Shown one piece after another: positions 21,520 through 31,419 of a DNA stretch of 45,312 nucleotides. The notes under the pieces were generated by a model. It worked only from the letters and a program-made list of their open reading frames with translations, did not search any database and had not been told where the DNA came from. The stretch is from the NCBI GenBank assembly GCA_016791365.1, contig JAEUMT010000051.1, forward strand, positions 1-45,312, given 5' to 3'. This DNA is from Hyphomonadaceae bacterium (lineage in GTDB: Bacteria; Pseudomonadota; Alphaproteobacteria; Caulobacterales; Aquidulcibacteraceae). The first letter of the stretch is position 1; each line of letters starts with the position of its first letter. The position numbers were made by a program, and so were the translations under genes.

Positions 21520-24500
21520 TCAGTGCTCCTCCGCCTCGGCAAGCGGCTGATCCAGCCAATCCACTTTGCTCATTTTCCGCATGATCACGAACTCGTCGCG
21601 ATTTGAGCCGACCGTGCCGTAATAGTTGAAGCCATAGGCCTGCTGCGCGTAGCCGCCGATCATGTGCGTTGGTTTCAGCACCGTGCGGGTGACCGAGTTA
21701 TGGATGCCGCCCCGCAGCTTGGTGATTTCCGAGCCGGGCGTGTTCACGATCTTCTCTTGCGCGTGGTACATGAGCGCCATGCCTTCGCGCACGCGCTGAG
21801 AAACGACGGCGCGGGCCGCGAGCGCGCCATTGGCGTTGAAGCACTCGATCCAGTCGTTGTCTTCGATGCCGGCGCGCTTGGCGTCTTTCTCGGAAACCCA
21901 AACCACGGGCCCGCCGCGGTTCAGCGTCAGCATCAACAGATTGTCCGAGTACGTGGAATGGATGCCCCACTTCTGGTGCGGCGTGATCCAGTTGAGGACG
22001 ATCTCGGTTTCGCCATTGGACCTGCGGTTATGCAGAGGCTCCACGGTCTTTAGATCGACCGGGGGCTTATAGACGCACAAACCCTCGCCGAACGCCCGCA
22101 TCCAGAGGTGATCCTGGTAGAGCTGCTGGCGTCCGGTCAGAGTGCGCCACGGGATTAGTTCATGCACGTTGGTGTAGCCCGCATTGTAGCAAACCTTCTC
22201 GCTCTCAATGCCCGACCAAATCGGTGAGGAGATGATCTTGCGCGGCTGCGCGACGACGTCGCGAAAGCGGATTTTCTCGTCCTCTTTCGGCAATGCCAGA
22301 TGTGCGTGCTCACGACCCGTCTGCTTGCCGAGTGCTTCCCAGGACTTCACGGCGACTTCGCCGTTCGTTTCCGGCGCCAGCATCAGAATCGTCTCGCAGG
22401 CGTCGATCTCGGTTTCGATTTTCGCCAGGCCCTTCGTCGGACCGTCGGAGACGGCGCCGTTCAGCGCCTTTAGCAGATCAACCTCGTGCTCGGTGTTCCA
22501 GGCAAGGCCCTTGCCGCCATTGCCGACTTTCGTCATCAGCGGACCAAGCGCAGTGAAACGCCGATAGAGGTTGGGATAGTCGCGCTCCACCACCGTGATC
22601 TGCGGGCCGGTTTTGCCGGGAACGAGCTTGCACTCGCCCTTCCACCAATCCTGCACTTCAAAGGGTTGCGCCATCTCGCCCGGGCTGTCGTGCTGGATGG
22701 GGGTCAACACCACATCCTTCTCGACCCCGAGAACCTCCGGGCACACTTCGGAGAACGCCTTGGCGATTGCCTTGAAGATGTCCCAGTCGGACTTGCATTC
22801 CCAAACCGGATCCACGGCCGCCGTTAGCGGATGGATGAAGGGGTGCATATCGGACGTGTTGAGATCGTTCTTCTCGTACCAGGTCGCGGTTGGGAGAACG
22901 ATGTCGCTATAGACGGCCGTCGTCGACATCCGGAAGTCGATGGTGACGAGAAGGTCGAGCTTTCCTTCGGGCGCTTCGTCGCGCCATGTCACATCCACCG
23001 GCTTGCGACGCCCGGTTTCGCCCAGATCCTTTCCGAGCACGCCGTTCGCGGTTCCAAGAAGGTGCTTGAGGAAATATTCGTGCCCCTTGCCCGACGACCC
23101 CAGCAAGTTCGAACGCCACACAAACATGTTGCGCGGCCAATTGTCGGGATGGTCGGGGTCCATGCAGCTCATCTCGAGCCGCTTCGATTCCAGCTCGCGC
23201 GCTGTGTATTCGCGTGGATCGACGCCCTCGCGCGCCGCGGCCTTCGCCACTTCCAGCGGATTGGTCTTGAGCGCCGGCGCCGAGGGCAGCCAGCCCATAC
23301 GCTCGGCCTTGGCGTTATAGTCGATGAAGGTCTGCCCCCAATCGCCGTCCGGCGCGGTCGGAGAAAGAATTTCCTTCACATCGAGCGTCTCGTAACGCCA
23401 CTGATCGGTATGCGCGTAAAAGAAGCTGGTGGAATTCTGCTGGCGCGGCGGGCGCGCCCAATCCAGCGCGAACGCCAACGGCGCCCAGCCGGTTTGCGGA
23501 CGCAGCTTCTCCTGACCGACATAGTGCGACCAGCCGCCGCCTGATTGGCCGATGCAGCCGCACATCGCGAGGAGGTTGATCACCCCGCGATAATTCATGT
23601 CCATATGGTACCAATGGTTCATCGCCGCGCCGATGATCACCATCGACTTGCCGTTGGTCTTTTCGGCATTGGCGGCAAAGCCGCGCGCCACCGCGATGAT
23701 CTGCTCGCGCGGAACCGTCGTCACCTTTTCCGCCCACGCAGGCGTGTAGGGGTCAAGGTCATCATAGCTCGAAGGCAGATGATCGCCGCCAAAGCCCTGA
23801 TCGACGCCGTAATTGGCGAGAAAGAGATCATAGACCGAAGCCACGAGCGTCTCGCCGTCCTTGAGCTTGAGACGCTTAATCGGGATACGCCGCATCAGCG
23901 TGTCGGGGTGATCGGTGGAGGCAAAGCCATTCGAGGCGCTGTTGGCGAAATATGGAAAGAGCACTTCGACGACGTCGTCCTGCGCGCCGCTGAGGCCCAC
24001 ACGCAGTTTCACGTCCGCGCCGCCGGCGGTCTTCTCCTCCAAATTCCACTTGCCCTCTTCGCCCCAGCGGAAACCAATCGAGCCGGTCGGCACGACAGGA
24101 TTGCCGGTCGCTTCGTCAATGCCGATCGTCTTCCAGTCGGGGTTGTTGTTCTGCGCCAGAGCGCCATCGAAGTCCGACGCGCGCAGCAGGCGTTCCGGCA
24201 CGTAACGCCCATCCTTCTTCACCAACCGAACCAGAAGCGGCATGTCGGTGTAGCGGCGCACGTAGTCCTTGAAGTAGGGCACTTCGCGGTCGCGATGGAA
24301 TTCGGTCAGAATGACGTGACCCATCGCCATGGCGAGCGCAGCGTCCGTACCCTGCTTCACCGAGATCCAGAGATCGGCGAACTTCGACGCTTCGGAATAG
24401 TCAGGGCAAATGACGACCGACTTCGCGCCTTTGTATCGGACCTCAGTGTAGAAATGCGCATCAGGCGTGCGCGTCTGCGGCACGTTTGAGCCCCACACCA

Positions 24501-25248
24501 GGATGAAGCCGGAATTGTACCAGTCCGCTGACTCAGGGACGTCGGTCTGTTCACCCCAGGTTTGCGGGCTCGCCGGCGGCAGATCGCAGTACCAATCGTA
24601 GAACGATCCGCAGGCGCCGCCGAGGAGCTGCAGATAGCGCGCGCCGGCGGCGTAGGAGATCATCGACATGGCCGGGATCGGCGAGAAGCCAAACACGCGA
24701 TCGGGCCCGTGCATCTTCACGGTGTAGGCATTCGCGGCGCCAATGAGTTCGGTCACCTCGTCCCAGGTCGAGCGCACGAGCCCGCCGCCGCCGCGGATGG
24801 CGGTGTATGACTTGCGCTTGCCCGGGTCTTCGACGATCGACGCCCACGCTTGCACCGGCGACATCGTCTTGCGCGCTTCGCGCCAGAGCTTCAGCAGCCT
24901 GCCGCGGACCATCGGGTACTTCACCCGGTTGCCGGAATAGAGATACCACGAGTAGCTGGCGCCGCGCGCGCAGCCGCGCGGCTCATGATTGGGCAAATCC
25001 GGACGCGTGCGCGGATAGTCCGTCTGCTGGGTTTCCCAGGTGACGATGCCGCCCTTCACATAGATTTTCCACGAGCAGGAGCCCGTGCAGTTCACACCGT
25101 GCGTGGAACGCACGATCTTGTCGTGCTGCCAGCGGCGCCGGTACGCCTCCTCCCAAGTGCGGTCCTCGTCATTGGTCACGCCATGGCCGCTCGAATAGAG
25201 TTCGGTCTTGCGCGTAAAAAAGGCGAGACGGTCGAGTGTGTGACTCAT
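21520..25248 (-). CDS. narG: Respiratory nitrate reductase, alpha (catalytic) subunit
   Basis: A 1242-residue Mo-bis-MGD enzyme that reduces nitrate to nitrite on the cytoplasmic side of the inner membrane. The FS0 cluster ligands H50, C54, C58 and C93 are present (HGVNCTGSC, RGCARG). The Mo-ligand Asp is in WYCDLPPASPQTWGEQTD. The C-terminal MopB/molydopterin-dinucleotide domain is complete. The length equals E. coli NarG, so the enzyme appears intact. The ATG at 25248 follows the narK stop by 12 nt. It depends on the downstream NarJ and on cofactor made by the moa/mob/moe operon at 29-33.6 kb. Confidence 0.98.
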   Translation of the reverse strand: MSHTLDRLAFFTRKTELYSSGHGVTNDEDRTWEEAYRRRWQHDKIVRSTHGVNCTGSCSWKIYVKGGIVTWETQQTDYPRTRPDLPNHEPRGCARGASYSWYLYSGNRVKYPMVRGRLLKLWREARKTMSPVQAWASIVEDPGKRKSYTAIRGGGGLVRSTWDEVTELIGAANAYTVKMHGPDRVFGFSPIPAMSMISYAAGARYLQLLGGACGSFYDWYCDLPPASPQTWGEQTDVPESADWYNSGFILVWGSNVPQTRTPDAHFYTEVRYKGAKSVVICPDYSEASKFADLWISVKQGTDAALAMAMGHVILTEFHRDREVPYFKDYVRRYTDMPLLVRLVKKDGRYVPERLLRASDFDGALAQNNNPDWKTIGIDEATGNPVVPTGSIGFRWGEEGKWNLEEKTAGGADVKLRVGLSGAQDDVVEVLFPYFANSASNGFASTDHPDTLMRRIPIKRLKLKDGETLVASVYDLFLANYGVDQGFGGDHLPSSYDDLDPYTPAWAEKVTTVPREQIIAVARGFAANAEKTNGKSMVIIGAAMNHWYHMDMNYRGVINLLAMCGCIGQSGGGWSHYVGQEKLRPQTGWAPLAFALDWARPPRQQNSTSFFYAHTDQWRYETLDVKEILSPTAPDGDWGQTFIDYNAKAERMGWLPSAPALKTNPLEVAKAAAREGVDPREYTARELESKRLEMSCMDPDHPDNWPRNMFVWRSNLLGSSGKGHEYFLKHLLGTANGVLGKDLGETGRRKPVDVTWRDEAPEGKLDLLVTIDFRMSTTAVYSDIVLPTATWYEKNDLNTSDMHPFIHPLTAAVDPVWECKSDWDIFKAIAKAFSEVCPEVLGVEKDVVLTPIQHDSPGEMAQPFEVQDWWKGECKLVPGKTGPQITVVERDYPNLYRRFTALGPLMTKVGNGGKGLAWNTEHEVDLLKALNGAVSDGPTKGLAKIETEIDACETILMLAPETNGEVAVKSWEALGKQTGREHAHLALPKEDEKIRFRDVVAQPRKIISSPIWSGIESEKVCYNAGYTNVHELIPWRTLTGRQQLYQDHLWMRAFGEGLCVYKPPVDLKTVEPLHNRRSNGETEIVLNWITPHQKWGIHSTYSDNLLMLTLNRGGPVVWVSEKDAKRAGIEDNDWIECFNANGALAARAVVSQRVREGMALMYHAQEKIVNTPGSEITKLRGGIHNSVTRTVLKPTHMIGGYAQQAYGFNYYGTVGSNRDEFVIMRKMSKVDWLDQPLAEAEEH

Positions 25249-25260
25249 ATCTGCTCAGTC

Positions 25261-28008
25261 CTATTCAGCCGCGACCTTGGCGGACGCTTGCGCTCCTGCG
25301 CGCTTGTTCTCGACATCGAAGAGGAGCCCTTTGGGCTGGGCATAGACAAACCAGGTCACCGCCAGGCACGACACATAGAAGATCAGGAAGCCGACCAGCG
25401 CCGCTGTTGCGCTGCCTGTTTCGGCGATTGAGAAACCGAAGCTCTTCGGGATGAAGAAGGCGCCGTAAGCCGCGATCGCCGAAGTGAATCCCGTGATCGC
25501 CGCCGATTCCTTCTCCGCCTGCTTCAACTGGTCTTGGGGGGAGGCTTGCGGCGCAAGCCGCGCGATCTCTTTCCGCATGATGGCCGGGATCATTTGGAAC
25601 GTAGATGCGTTGCCGACGCCGCTCGCGAAAAAGAGCAGCATGAAGCAGGCGAAGAAGCCGGTGAAAGCGCCAGGCGCGGTCTTGTTGGCGAGGAAGTAGA
25701 TAACGCCGATCGTCCCCAGCATCATCATCGCGAAGACCGCCAGCGTAACTCGCGCGCCGCCAAAGCGATCCGAGACCCATCCCGTCAAAGAGCGCGACAG
25801 CGCGCCGACCAGCGGGCCGAGGAAAGCAATCTGCAGCACGTTAACGTCAGGAAACTGTGTGCTGGTCAGCAACGGAAACGCCGCCGAAAAGCCGATGAAC
25901 GAGCCGAACGTGCCGGTATAGAGCCAGCACATGATCCAATTGTGGGTGCGCGTGAAGATGACGGACTGCTCGGCAAACGAAGCGCGCGCGGTCGAAAGAT
26001 CGTTCATGCCGAACCAGGCAAAGAAGGCCGAGACGATGATGAACGGCACCCAAATGAAGCCCGCATTCTGCATGAACAGCGTGCCGCCGGCTTCCGTTGG
26101 CTGACCTGCGCCGCCGAAGCTGCCGAACACAGCCATGGTGATGGCGATCGGCACCAGGAATTGCATGGCGCTGACGCCGAGGTTGCCGAGGCCGGCGTTG
26201 AGCGCCAACGCGTTGCCCTTCTCGGCGCGCGGGAAGAAGAAGCCGATGTTCGACATCGAGCTGGCGAAGTTTCCGCCGCCGAGGCCGCACAGCAACGCCA
26301 AGCCCAGCATGATCCAGTAAGGCGTTTCCGCATTCTGCACCGCAAAGCCGATGCCGAGCGCGGGCGCCAGCAGCGACCACGTGGTCAACGTCGTCCAGAG
26401 CCGACCGCCGAAGACCGGCACCATGAACGAGTAGAAGATGCGCAGCGTCGCCCCGGACAAACCAGGCAACGCGGCGAGCCAGAACAACTCATCGGTCGTG
26501 TAGTTGAAGCCAATGGTCGGGAGTTTCGCGACCACGACGGACCAGACCATCCAGACGGCGAACGAAAGGAAGAGCGCGGGCACCGAGAGCCAAAGATTGC
26601 GCGCGGCGACGGCCTTGCCCTTCTCCTTCCAGAACGCCGCATCCTCAGGACGCCATTCCGTGACAAGCCCGGCCATGGGCGGCTTGTGCTTCGCCGGTTC
26701 GTGAATCGGCTGCATTTCCGGAAACTGCGGCAAGACATCGAGTGTGTTGCCTGCGGCTTCGCGCTCCATCTGCCGCACCGCGAAGTGCATCCAAACCAAC
26801 GAACCGGACACAATCACGAACAGCAGCATGAAGCAGCTTGTCCAAATTCCGGTGAGGTCGTTGAGCACGCCAAAGGCGATCGGCAGCACGAACCCGCCGA
26901 GGCCGCCGATCATGCCAACCAGGCCGCCGACAGCGCCGACATCCTTCGGATAATAAACCGGGATGTGCTTGAAGACCGCGGCCTTACCCAGGCTCATGAA
27001 GAAGCCCAGGATGAAGATGATGACCGTAAAGCCCACCAAACCGGTTTCGAGACGGAACGCGATCGGTCCTTCGATGCCATCGATCACATAGCTGGTCGGC
27101 GGGTAGGACAGCAGAAACGTCGCCGCGATGCCGACGAGGAACGTCCAATACATGACCTGGCGCGCACCGACCTTGTCGGAGAGATGTCCGCCATAGATGC
27201 GGAACAGCGATGCCGGCACCGAGAACGCGGCCGCCACCATGCCTGCTGTTTTCAGGTCGAGCCCGTAAACGCCCACCAGATATCGGGGCAGCCAGAGCGC
27301 CAGCGCAACGAACGCGCCAAACACGAAGAAATAGTAGAGCGAGAAGCGCCAGACCTGGACATTCTTCAGTGGCGCAAACTGCTGAAGCATGGACCGCGGA
27401 CGCACGCCTTTGCGCCGGCGCTCGATGAGATCCGGATCGTCCTTGGTGAATACAAAGAAGATGAGCGCGATAATGACGAGGCCGGCGGCCCAGTATTGCG
27501 CGACCGCTTCCCAGCCAAACGCCAGCAGCACGTAGGGCGCAAGGAACTTGGTCACGGCGGCGCCGACATTGCCGGCGCCGAAGATGCCGAGCGCCGTGCC
27601 CTGCTCGCTCGTTGGATAGAACTTGGAGACGTAGGCGATGCCAACAGCGAACGACCCACCCGAGATGCCGACGCCGAGGGCCGCGATCAGAAACTGCTCG
27701 TAGGTCTGCGCATAGGAAAGCAGGTAAGTCGCAACCGCGGCCGCGAGCATCACGATGAGATTGACGACACGTCCGCCAAATTGCTCGGTCCAAACGCCCA
27801 GCACGAGCCGGATCAAGGACCCGGTGAGAATCGGCGTGCCGATCAGCAATCCGAATTGCGTCTCGCTGAGCCCCAGGTCCTGTTTTATCTTGACGCCGAT
27901 AATCGAGAAAATGGTCCACACCGCAAAGCAGGCGGTGAAAGCGATGGTGCTGAGCCACAGAGCGCCATCAGCGCCACTTTGCTTGGCCGGCTGCTCGCGT
28001 ACTGACAT
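25261..28008 (-). CDS. narK: Fused NarK1-NarK2 nitrate/nitrite transporter
   Basis: A 915-residue protein of two complete MFS domains, about 24 membrane segments. Residues about 20-425 form the first, with the nitrate signature GVGISGGSFAVGIAYVSKFYP; about 490-895 form the second, with GLGGGNFASSMSNIGFFFP. A cytoplasmic linker joins them. NarK1 types are proposed nitrate/H+ symporters and NarK2 types nitrate/nitrite antiporters; such fusions are known in Paracoccus. The ATG at 28008 was chosen at the start of the conserved protein with GGGG upstream. First gene of the nar operon; an FNR-type box lies 88 nt upstream. Confidence 0.95.
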   Translation of the reverse strand: MSVREQPAKQSGADGALWLSTIAFTACFAVWTIFSIIGVKIKQDLGLSETQFGLLIGTPILTGSLIRLVLGVWTEQFGGRVVNLIVMLAAAVATYLLSYAQTYEQFLIAALGVGISGGSFAVGIAYVSKFYPTSEQGTALGIFGAGNVGAAVTKFLAPYVLLAFGWEAVAQYWAAGLVIIALIFFVFTKDDPDLIERRRKGVRPRSMLQQFAPLKNVQVWRFSLYYFFVFGAFVALALWLPRYLVGVYGLDLKTAGMVAAAFSVPASLFRIYGGHLSDKVGARQVMYWTFLVGIAATFLLSYPPTSYVIDGIEGPIAFRLETGLVGFTVIIFILGFFMSLGKAAVFKHIPVYYPKDVGAVGGLVGMIGGLGGFVLPIAFGVLNDLTGIWTSCFMLLFVIVSGSLVWMHFAVRQMEREAAGNTLDVLPQFPEMQPIHEPAKHKPPMAGLVTEWRPEDAAFWKEKGKAVAARNLWLSVPALFLSFAVWMVWSVVVAKLPTIGFNYTTDELFWLAALPGLSGATLRIFYSFMVPVFGGRLWTTLTTWSLLAPALGIGFAVQNAETPYWIMLGLALLCGLGGGNFASSMSNIGFFFPRAEKGNALALNAGLGNLGVSAMQFLVPIAITMAVFGSFGGAGQPTEAGGTLFMQNAGFIWVPFIIVSAFFAWFGMNDLSTARASFAEQSVIFTRTHNWIMCWLYTGTFGSFIGFSAAFPLLTSTQFPDVNVLQIAFLGPLVGALSRSLTGWVSDRFGGARVTLAVFAMMMLGTIGVIYFLANKTAPGAFTGFFACFMLLFFASGVGNASTFQMIPAIMRKEIARLAPQASPQDQLKQAEKESAAITGFTSAIAAYGAFFIPKSFGFSIAETGSATAALVGFLIFYVSCLAVTWFVYAQPKGLLFDVENKRAGAQASAKVAAE

Positions 28009-28088
28009 ATCGATCGCCCCGGTTTCGCGGCGACGCCGGACGGCGCGCCGCACCCGTGAACGATCAGCATCATTCGAACTGAAGGCGT

Positions 28089-28102
28089 TTGACGCAGATC
28101 AA
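28089..28102. promoter_or_regulatory. FNR/Dnr box upstream of narK
   Basis: TTGACGCAGATCAA, one mismatch to TTGAT-N4-ATCAA. It lies in the divergent narK/regulator region, centred about 87 nt before the narK start. With class II spacing, transcription of narK would begin near 28054 on the minus strand. Confidence 0.75.
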
Positions 28103-28232
28103 GCGAAACGCGAAGACGTCGTCAAAATCTTTCCATGCGCGGCTGCGCCGCAGCACCGGTTGATCTTTGTCCGGCTTATGACTTGCGAAATATCAAGTAC
28201 ACCTTCCGCCGCCCTCGAACCTGGCCGATAGC

Positions 28233-28246
28233 TTGATCTGCATCAA
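28233..28246. promoter_or_regulatory. FNR/Dnr box upstream of the Crp/Fnr regulator gene
   Basis: TTGATCTGCATCAA, an exact consensus palindrome. With class II spacing (-41.5) the transcript would start near 28281, with CAATGT (28269-28274) in the -10 position. This suggests autoregulation or control by a sibling regulator, and supports the GTG at 28300 as the regulator's start. Confidence 0.8.
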
Positions 28247-28299
28247 ATTGCTCCCCCGCGAACTACGCCAATGTGCCGCCGTCAAAGTGGGAGAAAGGC

Positions 28300-29070
28300 G
28301 TGCGGGCAAGCGACATAGAGCGGGTGAAAGGGCTGCCGCTCTTCGCGGACGTGGCGCCGGACACCTTTCGCGTCGCCACCGCCGGAGGCCATCTGCAGCG
28401 CTTCCCGGCCGGAACGATGCTTCTGCTCGAAGGCGATCCGGTGGACTTCCTGTACGTCCTTCTGGATGGCCAGGTTGAACTTCACGGCACCTGGAACGAT
28501 CACGAGATTGTTCTCGCGATCTTAAGACCGGTTTCGACGTTCATCCTCGCGGCCGTGGTGCTCGACGCCGCCGCTCTCATGTCCGCGCGCACATTGGAGC
28601 GCTGCGAAATTCTCATGATTCCGGGCGACGCGATCCGCACCGCCATGCGGCTCGACTCGCACTTTGCGATGGCGGTCTCCCGCGATCTTGCCGGCTGCTA
28701 TCGCGGACTTGTCCGCAACACCAAGAACCTCAAGCTGCGCAACAGCACGGAACGGCTAGCCAACTATCTCCTCGCCCTGCGCGCCGCGGACAATTCCGGC
28801 GGCGTTGTCCGGCTCCATCACGAAAAGCGCGTGCTCGCCTCCCTCCTCGGCATGACGCCGGAAAATCTATCGCGTTCGTTTGCCGCGTTGCAGAAATACG
28901 GCGTGAGCGTGAACGGCGCCGTCGTGACGCTTGGAAGCGTCGCAGCGCTTGAGAATCTCGCCAAACCCGATCCGCTCATCGACAATCACGCCCCGCGAGG
29001 GGGCGACATCGTCGCCGACGCCGACGCCGAAGTCTGGCTGTCCGATCTCACGCGGGCCAAGCCGCGATGA
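28300..29070 (+). CDS. Crp/Fnr-family transcriptional regulator (Dnr/NNR-like)
   Basis: A 256-residue protein: cyclic-nucleotide-binding-type beta roll (residues about 10-110), a dimerisation helix, and a winged helix at about 145-215. The recognition helix TPENLSRSF has E188, S191 and R192, the E-x-x-S-R set that in FNR reads TTGAT half-sites. There is no cysteine before residue 102, so the Fe-S cluster of oxygen-sensing FNR is absent; an NO/heme-sensing Dnr/NNR-type or FixK-like role is more likely. GTG at 28300 has GGGAG 6 nt upstream; GTG at 28273 is an alternative but would lie before the predicted transcript start. A long C-terminal extension follows the HTH. It heads the molybdenum cofactor operon and is divergent from narK. 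Confidence 0.88.
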   Translation: MRASDIERVKGLPLFADVAPDTFRVATAGGHLQRFPAGTMLLLEGDPVDFLYVLLDGQVELHGTWNDHEIVLAILRPVSTFILAAVVLDAAALMSARTLERCEILMIPGDAIRTAMRLDSHFAMAVSRDLAGCYRGLVRNTKNLKLRNSTERLANYLLALRAADNSGGVVRLHHEKRVLASLLGMTPENLSRSFAALQKYGVSVNGAVVTLGSVAALENLAKPDPLIDNHAPRGGDIVADADAEVWLSDLTRAKPR

Positions 29071-29696
29071 CAGCCGGTCGCTTAACCGCCGCAGGCGCGA
29101 CGCTTCCGCTTTCACACATCGCCGGCGTTCTCCTTGCCGGCGGCAAATCCTCCCGCTTCGGGTCAGAAAAATCCGTCGCGCCGTTCCGCGGGCGTCTCTT
29201 GATGGACGCCGTCATCGCCGCTTTCGATGGCCTTTCACGCGTTGCGGTGAGCGCTAAATCGCATTCCGAGGCCGCAAAGCACGCGCATGATCTCGGCCTT
29301 ACGGTCATTGCGGACGATGCATGTGCGCCGTCGGGGCCACTCGCTGGCGTGACGGCGGGCTTGGATTGGGCCCATCGGGAGGGGTTCGCAGCGATCGCCA
29401 CGCTGCCGTGCGACGCGCCGCTCGTGCCGGCCGGATTCGTCTCTGCTCTCGCGCGCGAAATCGGCGCGGCGCCCGCCGCCTACGCCGCAACGCCCCAGGG
29501 CCAACATCCCTTGTGCGCGATATGGCGCGTCGAGCTTCGCACGCCTCTCGCCGCGCGCCTGACCGCGGGCGATCACCCTTCAGTGCGCGGCTTTCTCAAG
29601 GAAAGTAACGCCGCGGCGGTTCATTTCGAAAACGCCCACGCCTTTGCAAACGCAAACACGGCCGAAGCGCTGGCCGCGCTGGAGCGGGGCGCATGA
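29067..29696 (+). CDS. mobA: Molybdenum cofactor guanylyltransferase
   Basis: Adds GMP from GTP to molybdopterin, producing the MGD form that NarG requires. The 209-residue protein has the nucleotidyltransferase signature [14 protein letters not shown], the central [13 protein letters not shown], the metal-binding PCDAP and the late Q-H-P-L-C-A-I-W and H-P-S-V-R-G-F-L motifs. The ATG overlaps the regulator stop (ATGA), so it is translationally coupled. The N-terminal 17 residues before the Rossmann strand are longer than usual, so an internal start cannot be excluded. Confidence 0.93.
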   Translation: MTAGRLTAAGATLPLSHIAGVLLAGGKSSRFGSEKSVAPFRGRLLMDAVIAAFDGLSRVAVSAKSHSEAAKHAHDLGLTVIADDACAPSGPLAGVTAGLDWAHREGFAAIATLPCDAPLVPAGFVSALAREIGAAPAAYAATPQGQHPLCAIWRVELRTPLAARLTAGDHPSVRGFLKESNAAAVHFENAHAFANANTAEALAALERGA

Positions 29697-30685
29697 ATCC
29701 GCTCATTGACCCGTTCGGACGCGCCATCACCTATCTCCGCGTGTCGGTAACAGACCGCTGCGATCTGCGCTGCATCTATTGCATGAGCGAGCGCATGCGC
29801 TTCGTGCCGCGCAATGAGCTGCTGTCGCTCGAGGAACTGGATCGGCTCTGCGCGGCGTTCGTCGCACGGGGCGTACGCCGTCTGCGGTTTACCGGCGGCG
29901 AACCGCTGGTGCGCCGTGGCTTCCTGGACCTGCTGAACAGCGTCAAGCGTCACCTCGGGGCCGCCCTTGATGAAATCACGGTGACCACAAATGGCGTACA
30001 GCTCGCGGAGTTCGCCAGGCCGCTCTTCGAGGCGGGCGTGCGGCGCGTCAACGTTTCGGTGGATTCGCTCGACCGCGAGACCTTCAAACACATCTCGCGG
30101 CGTGACCGCCTGCCTCAAGTATTGGACGGCATCGACGCTGCCGAGCGCGCCGGCCTCAAGATCAAGATCAATACCGTCGCGCTCAGACACGACAATGCGC
30201 ACGAATTGCCGGAAATGGTGAAATGGGCGCACAGCCGGGGTTTCGACATCACGCTGATCGAGACCATGCCGCTTGGCGAGATCGATGAGGATCGCACCAA
30301 CCAGTTCCTCTCGCTCGCCCGCGTAAGAGAAGACATGGCGAGCTACTGGCGCATGACCGACCTGCCGGACCGCACCGGCGGTCCGGCGCGCTACGTGCGT
30401 GTCGAGGACACGGGTGGTCGGCTCGGGTTCATCACGCCGCTCACACACAATTTCTGCGAGGCCTGTTCGCGTGTTCGGCTGACCTGCACAGGCAAGCTCT
30501 ATCTCTGCCTTGGGCACGAGACATCGGTGGATTTGCGCGAACCGCTTCGTTCGAACGACGGCGACGCGGCGTTGCAAGCCGCAATAGACGCAGCCATCCG
30601 CCTGCGTCCCAAGGGCCACGATTTTCAGATTGAACGATTGCGCGCGCCGGCCACAGCCCGGCACATGTCGGTGACGGGCGGATGA
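29693..30685 (+). CDS. moaA: GTP 3',8-cyclase (radical SAM)
   Basis: The first step of molybdopterin synthesis: rearranges GTP to 3',8-cyclo-GTP. The 330-residue protein has the radical SAM cluster C23-x3-C27-x2-C30 ([10 protein letters not shown]), the second Fe-S site in [21 protein letters not shown], and the C-terminal Gly-Gly needed for activity. The ATG overlaps the mobA stop. Full length. Confidence 0.97.
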   Translation: MNPLIDPFGRAITYLRVSVTDRCDLRCIYCMSERMRFVPRNELLSLEELDRLCAAFVARGVRRLRFTGGEPLVRRGFLDLLNSVKRHLGAALDEITVTTNGVQLAEFARPLFEAGVRRVNVSVDSLDRETFKHISRRDRLPQVLDGIDAAERAGLKIKINTVALRHDNAHELPEMVKWAHSRGFDITLIETMPLGEIDEDRTNQFLSLARVREDMASYWRMTDLPDRTGGPARYVRVEDTGGRLGFITPLTHNFCEACSRVRLTCTGKLYLCLGHETSVDLREPLRSNDGDAALQAAIDAAIRLRPKGHDFQIERLRAPATARHMSVTGG

Positions 30686-30936
30686 CGAGATTGCTCTTCT
30701 TCGGTCGCTTGCGCGACGTCGCGGGCTGCAGCGAGCGGCTCGTGGATTTGCCGTCAAACATCGGGACAGTCGCGGAGTTGCGCGCCTGGATCGGCGAAGG
30801 CGATCCCAATCTGGGCGCGGCGCTCGAGACGCGCGGGGTTCACGTCGCGGTGGATCAAGTCATCTGCAACAGGGCCACCGAGGCCGTGCGTGGCGCTGGC
30901 GAAATAGCCTTCATGCCGCCCCTGAGCGGAGGCTGA
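30682..30936 (+). CDS. moaD: Molybdopterin synthase small (sulfur carrier) subunit
   Basis: An 84-residue ubiquitin-fold protein ending in the required Gly-Gly (PPLSGG). It carries the thiocarboxylate used by MoaE to form the dithiolene. The ATG overlaps the moaA stop. The strand patterns [12 protein letters not shown] and CNRATEAV...[12 protein letters not shown] match MoaD. Confidence 0.93.
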   Translation: MTRLLFFGRLRDVAGCSERLVDLPSNIGTVAELRAWIGEGDPNLGAALETRGVHVAVDQVICNRATEAVRGAGEIAFMPPLSGG

Positions 30937-30960
30937 CGTGAGCGAAACGGTTCTCGCGAC

Positions 30961-31419
30961 ATGATAAAAACTCTCGTCAGCCTCGACGCATTCGCCCCTG
31001 ACGCAGAACTGGCGCGGTTCGCCGCCGCGCGTGGCGAGAACAGCGGCGCCGCGGTCAGCTTCGTCGGCTATTGTCGCGGAACCTCAGCGCACGGGCCGGT
31101 CACCCAACTCGAATTGGAGCACTATCCGGGCTTCACCGAAGCGGAGATCGAACGCATCACCCTAGACGTAGCGGGGAAACACAACGTCGCCGACGTCCTC
31201 GTCATTCATCGGGCCGGCGCCATCGAGGCCGGCGCGCCGATTGTGCTGGTTGCGGCCTTGAGTTCTCACCGCGCGGCGGCCTTCGCGGCGGTCGAGGAGA
31301 TCATGGATTATTTGAAGACCGATGCGCCCTTCTGGAAGCGCGAGGTCGGTCCCGCCGGCGCCCGCTGGATCGAACCGACAAGCGAAGACCAATGCCGTCG
31401 TGAGGAGCATAACGGATGA
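30961..31419 (+). CDS. moaE: Molybdopterin synthase catalytic subunit
   Basis: A 152-residue protein that uses MoaD thiocarboxylate to convert cPMP to molybdopterin. Family motifs: A-A-V-S-F-V-G-Y-C-R, LELEHYPGFTEAEI, VIHRAG...G-A-P-I-V-L-V, and LKTDAPFWKRE with the active-site lysine pair. The ATG at 30961 lies 24 nt after moaD. Confidence 0.95.
   Translation: MIKTLVSLDAFAPDAELARFAAARGENSGAAVSFVGYCRGTSAHGPVTQLELEHYPGFTEAEIERITLDVAGKHNVADVLVIHRAGAIEAGAPIVLVAALSSHRAAAFAAVEEIMDYLKTDAPFWKREVGPAGARWIEPTSEDQCRREEHNG

Noticed and set aside
25534-28005. Open frame of over 800 codons opposite narK
   Set aside because: Composition is dominated by Arg/His/Glu/Gln, typical of the antisense of GC-rich membrane-protein genes; the narK fusion is unmistakable.
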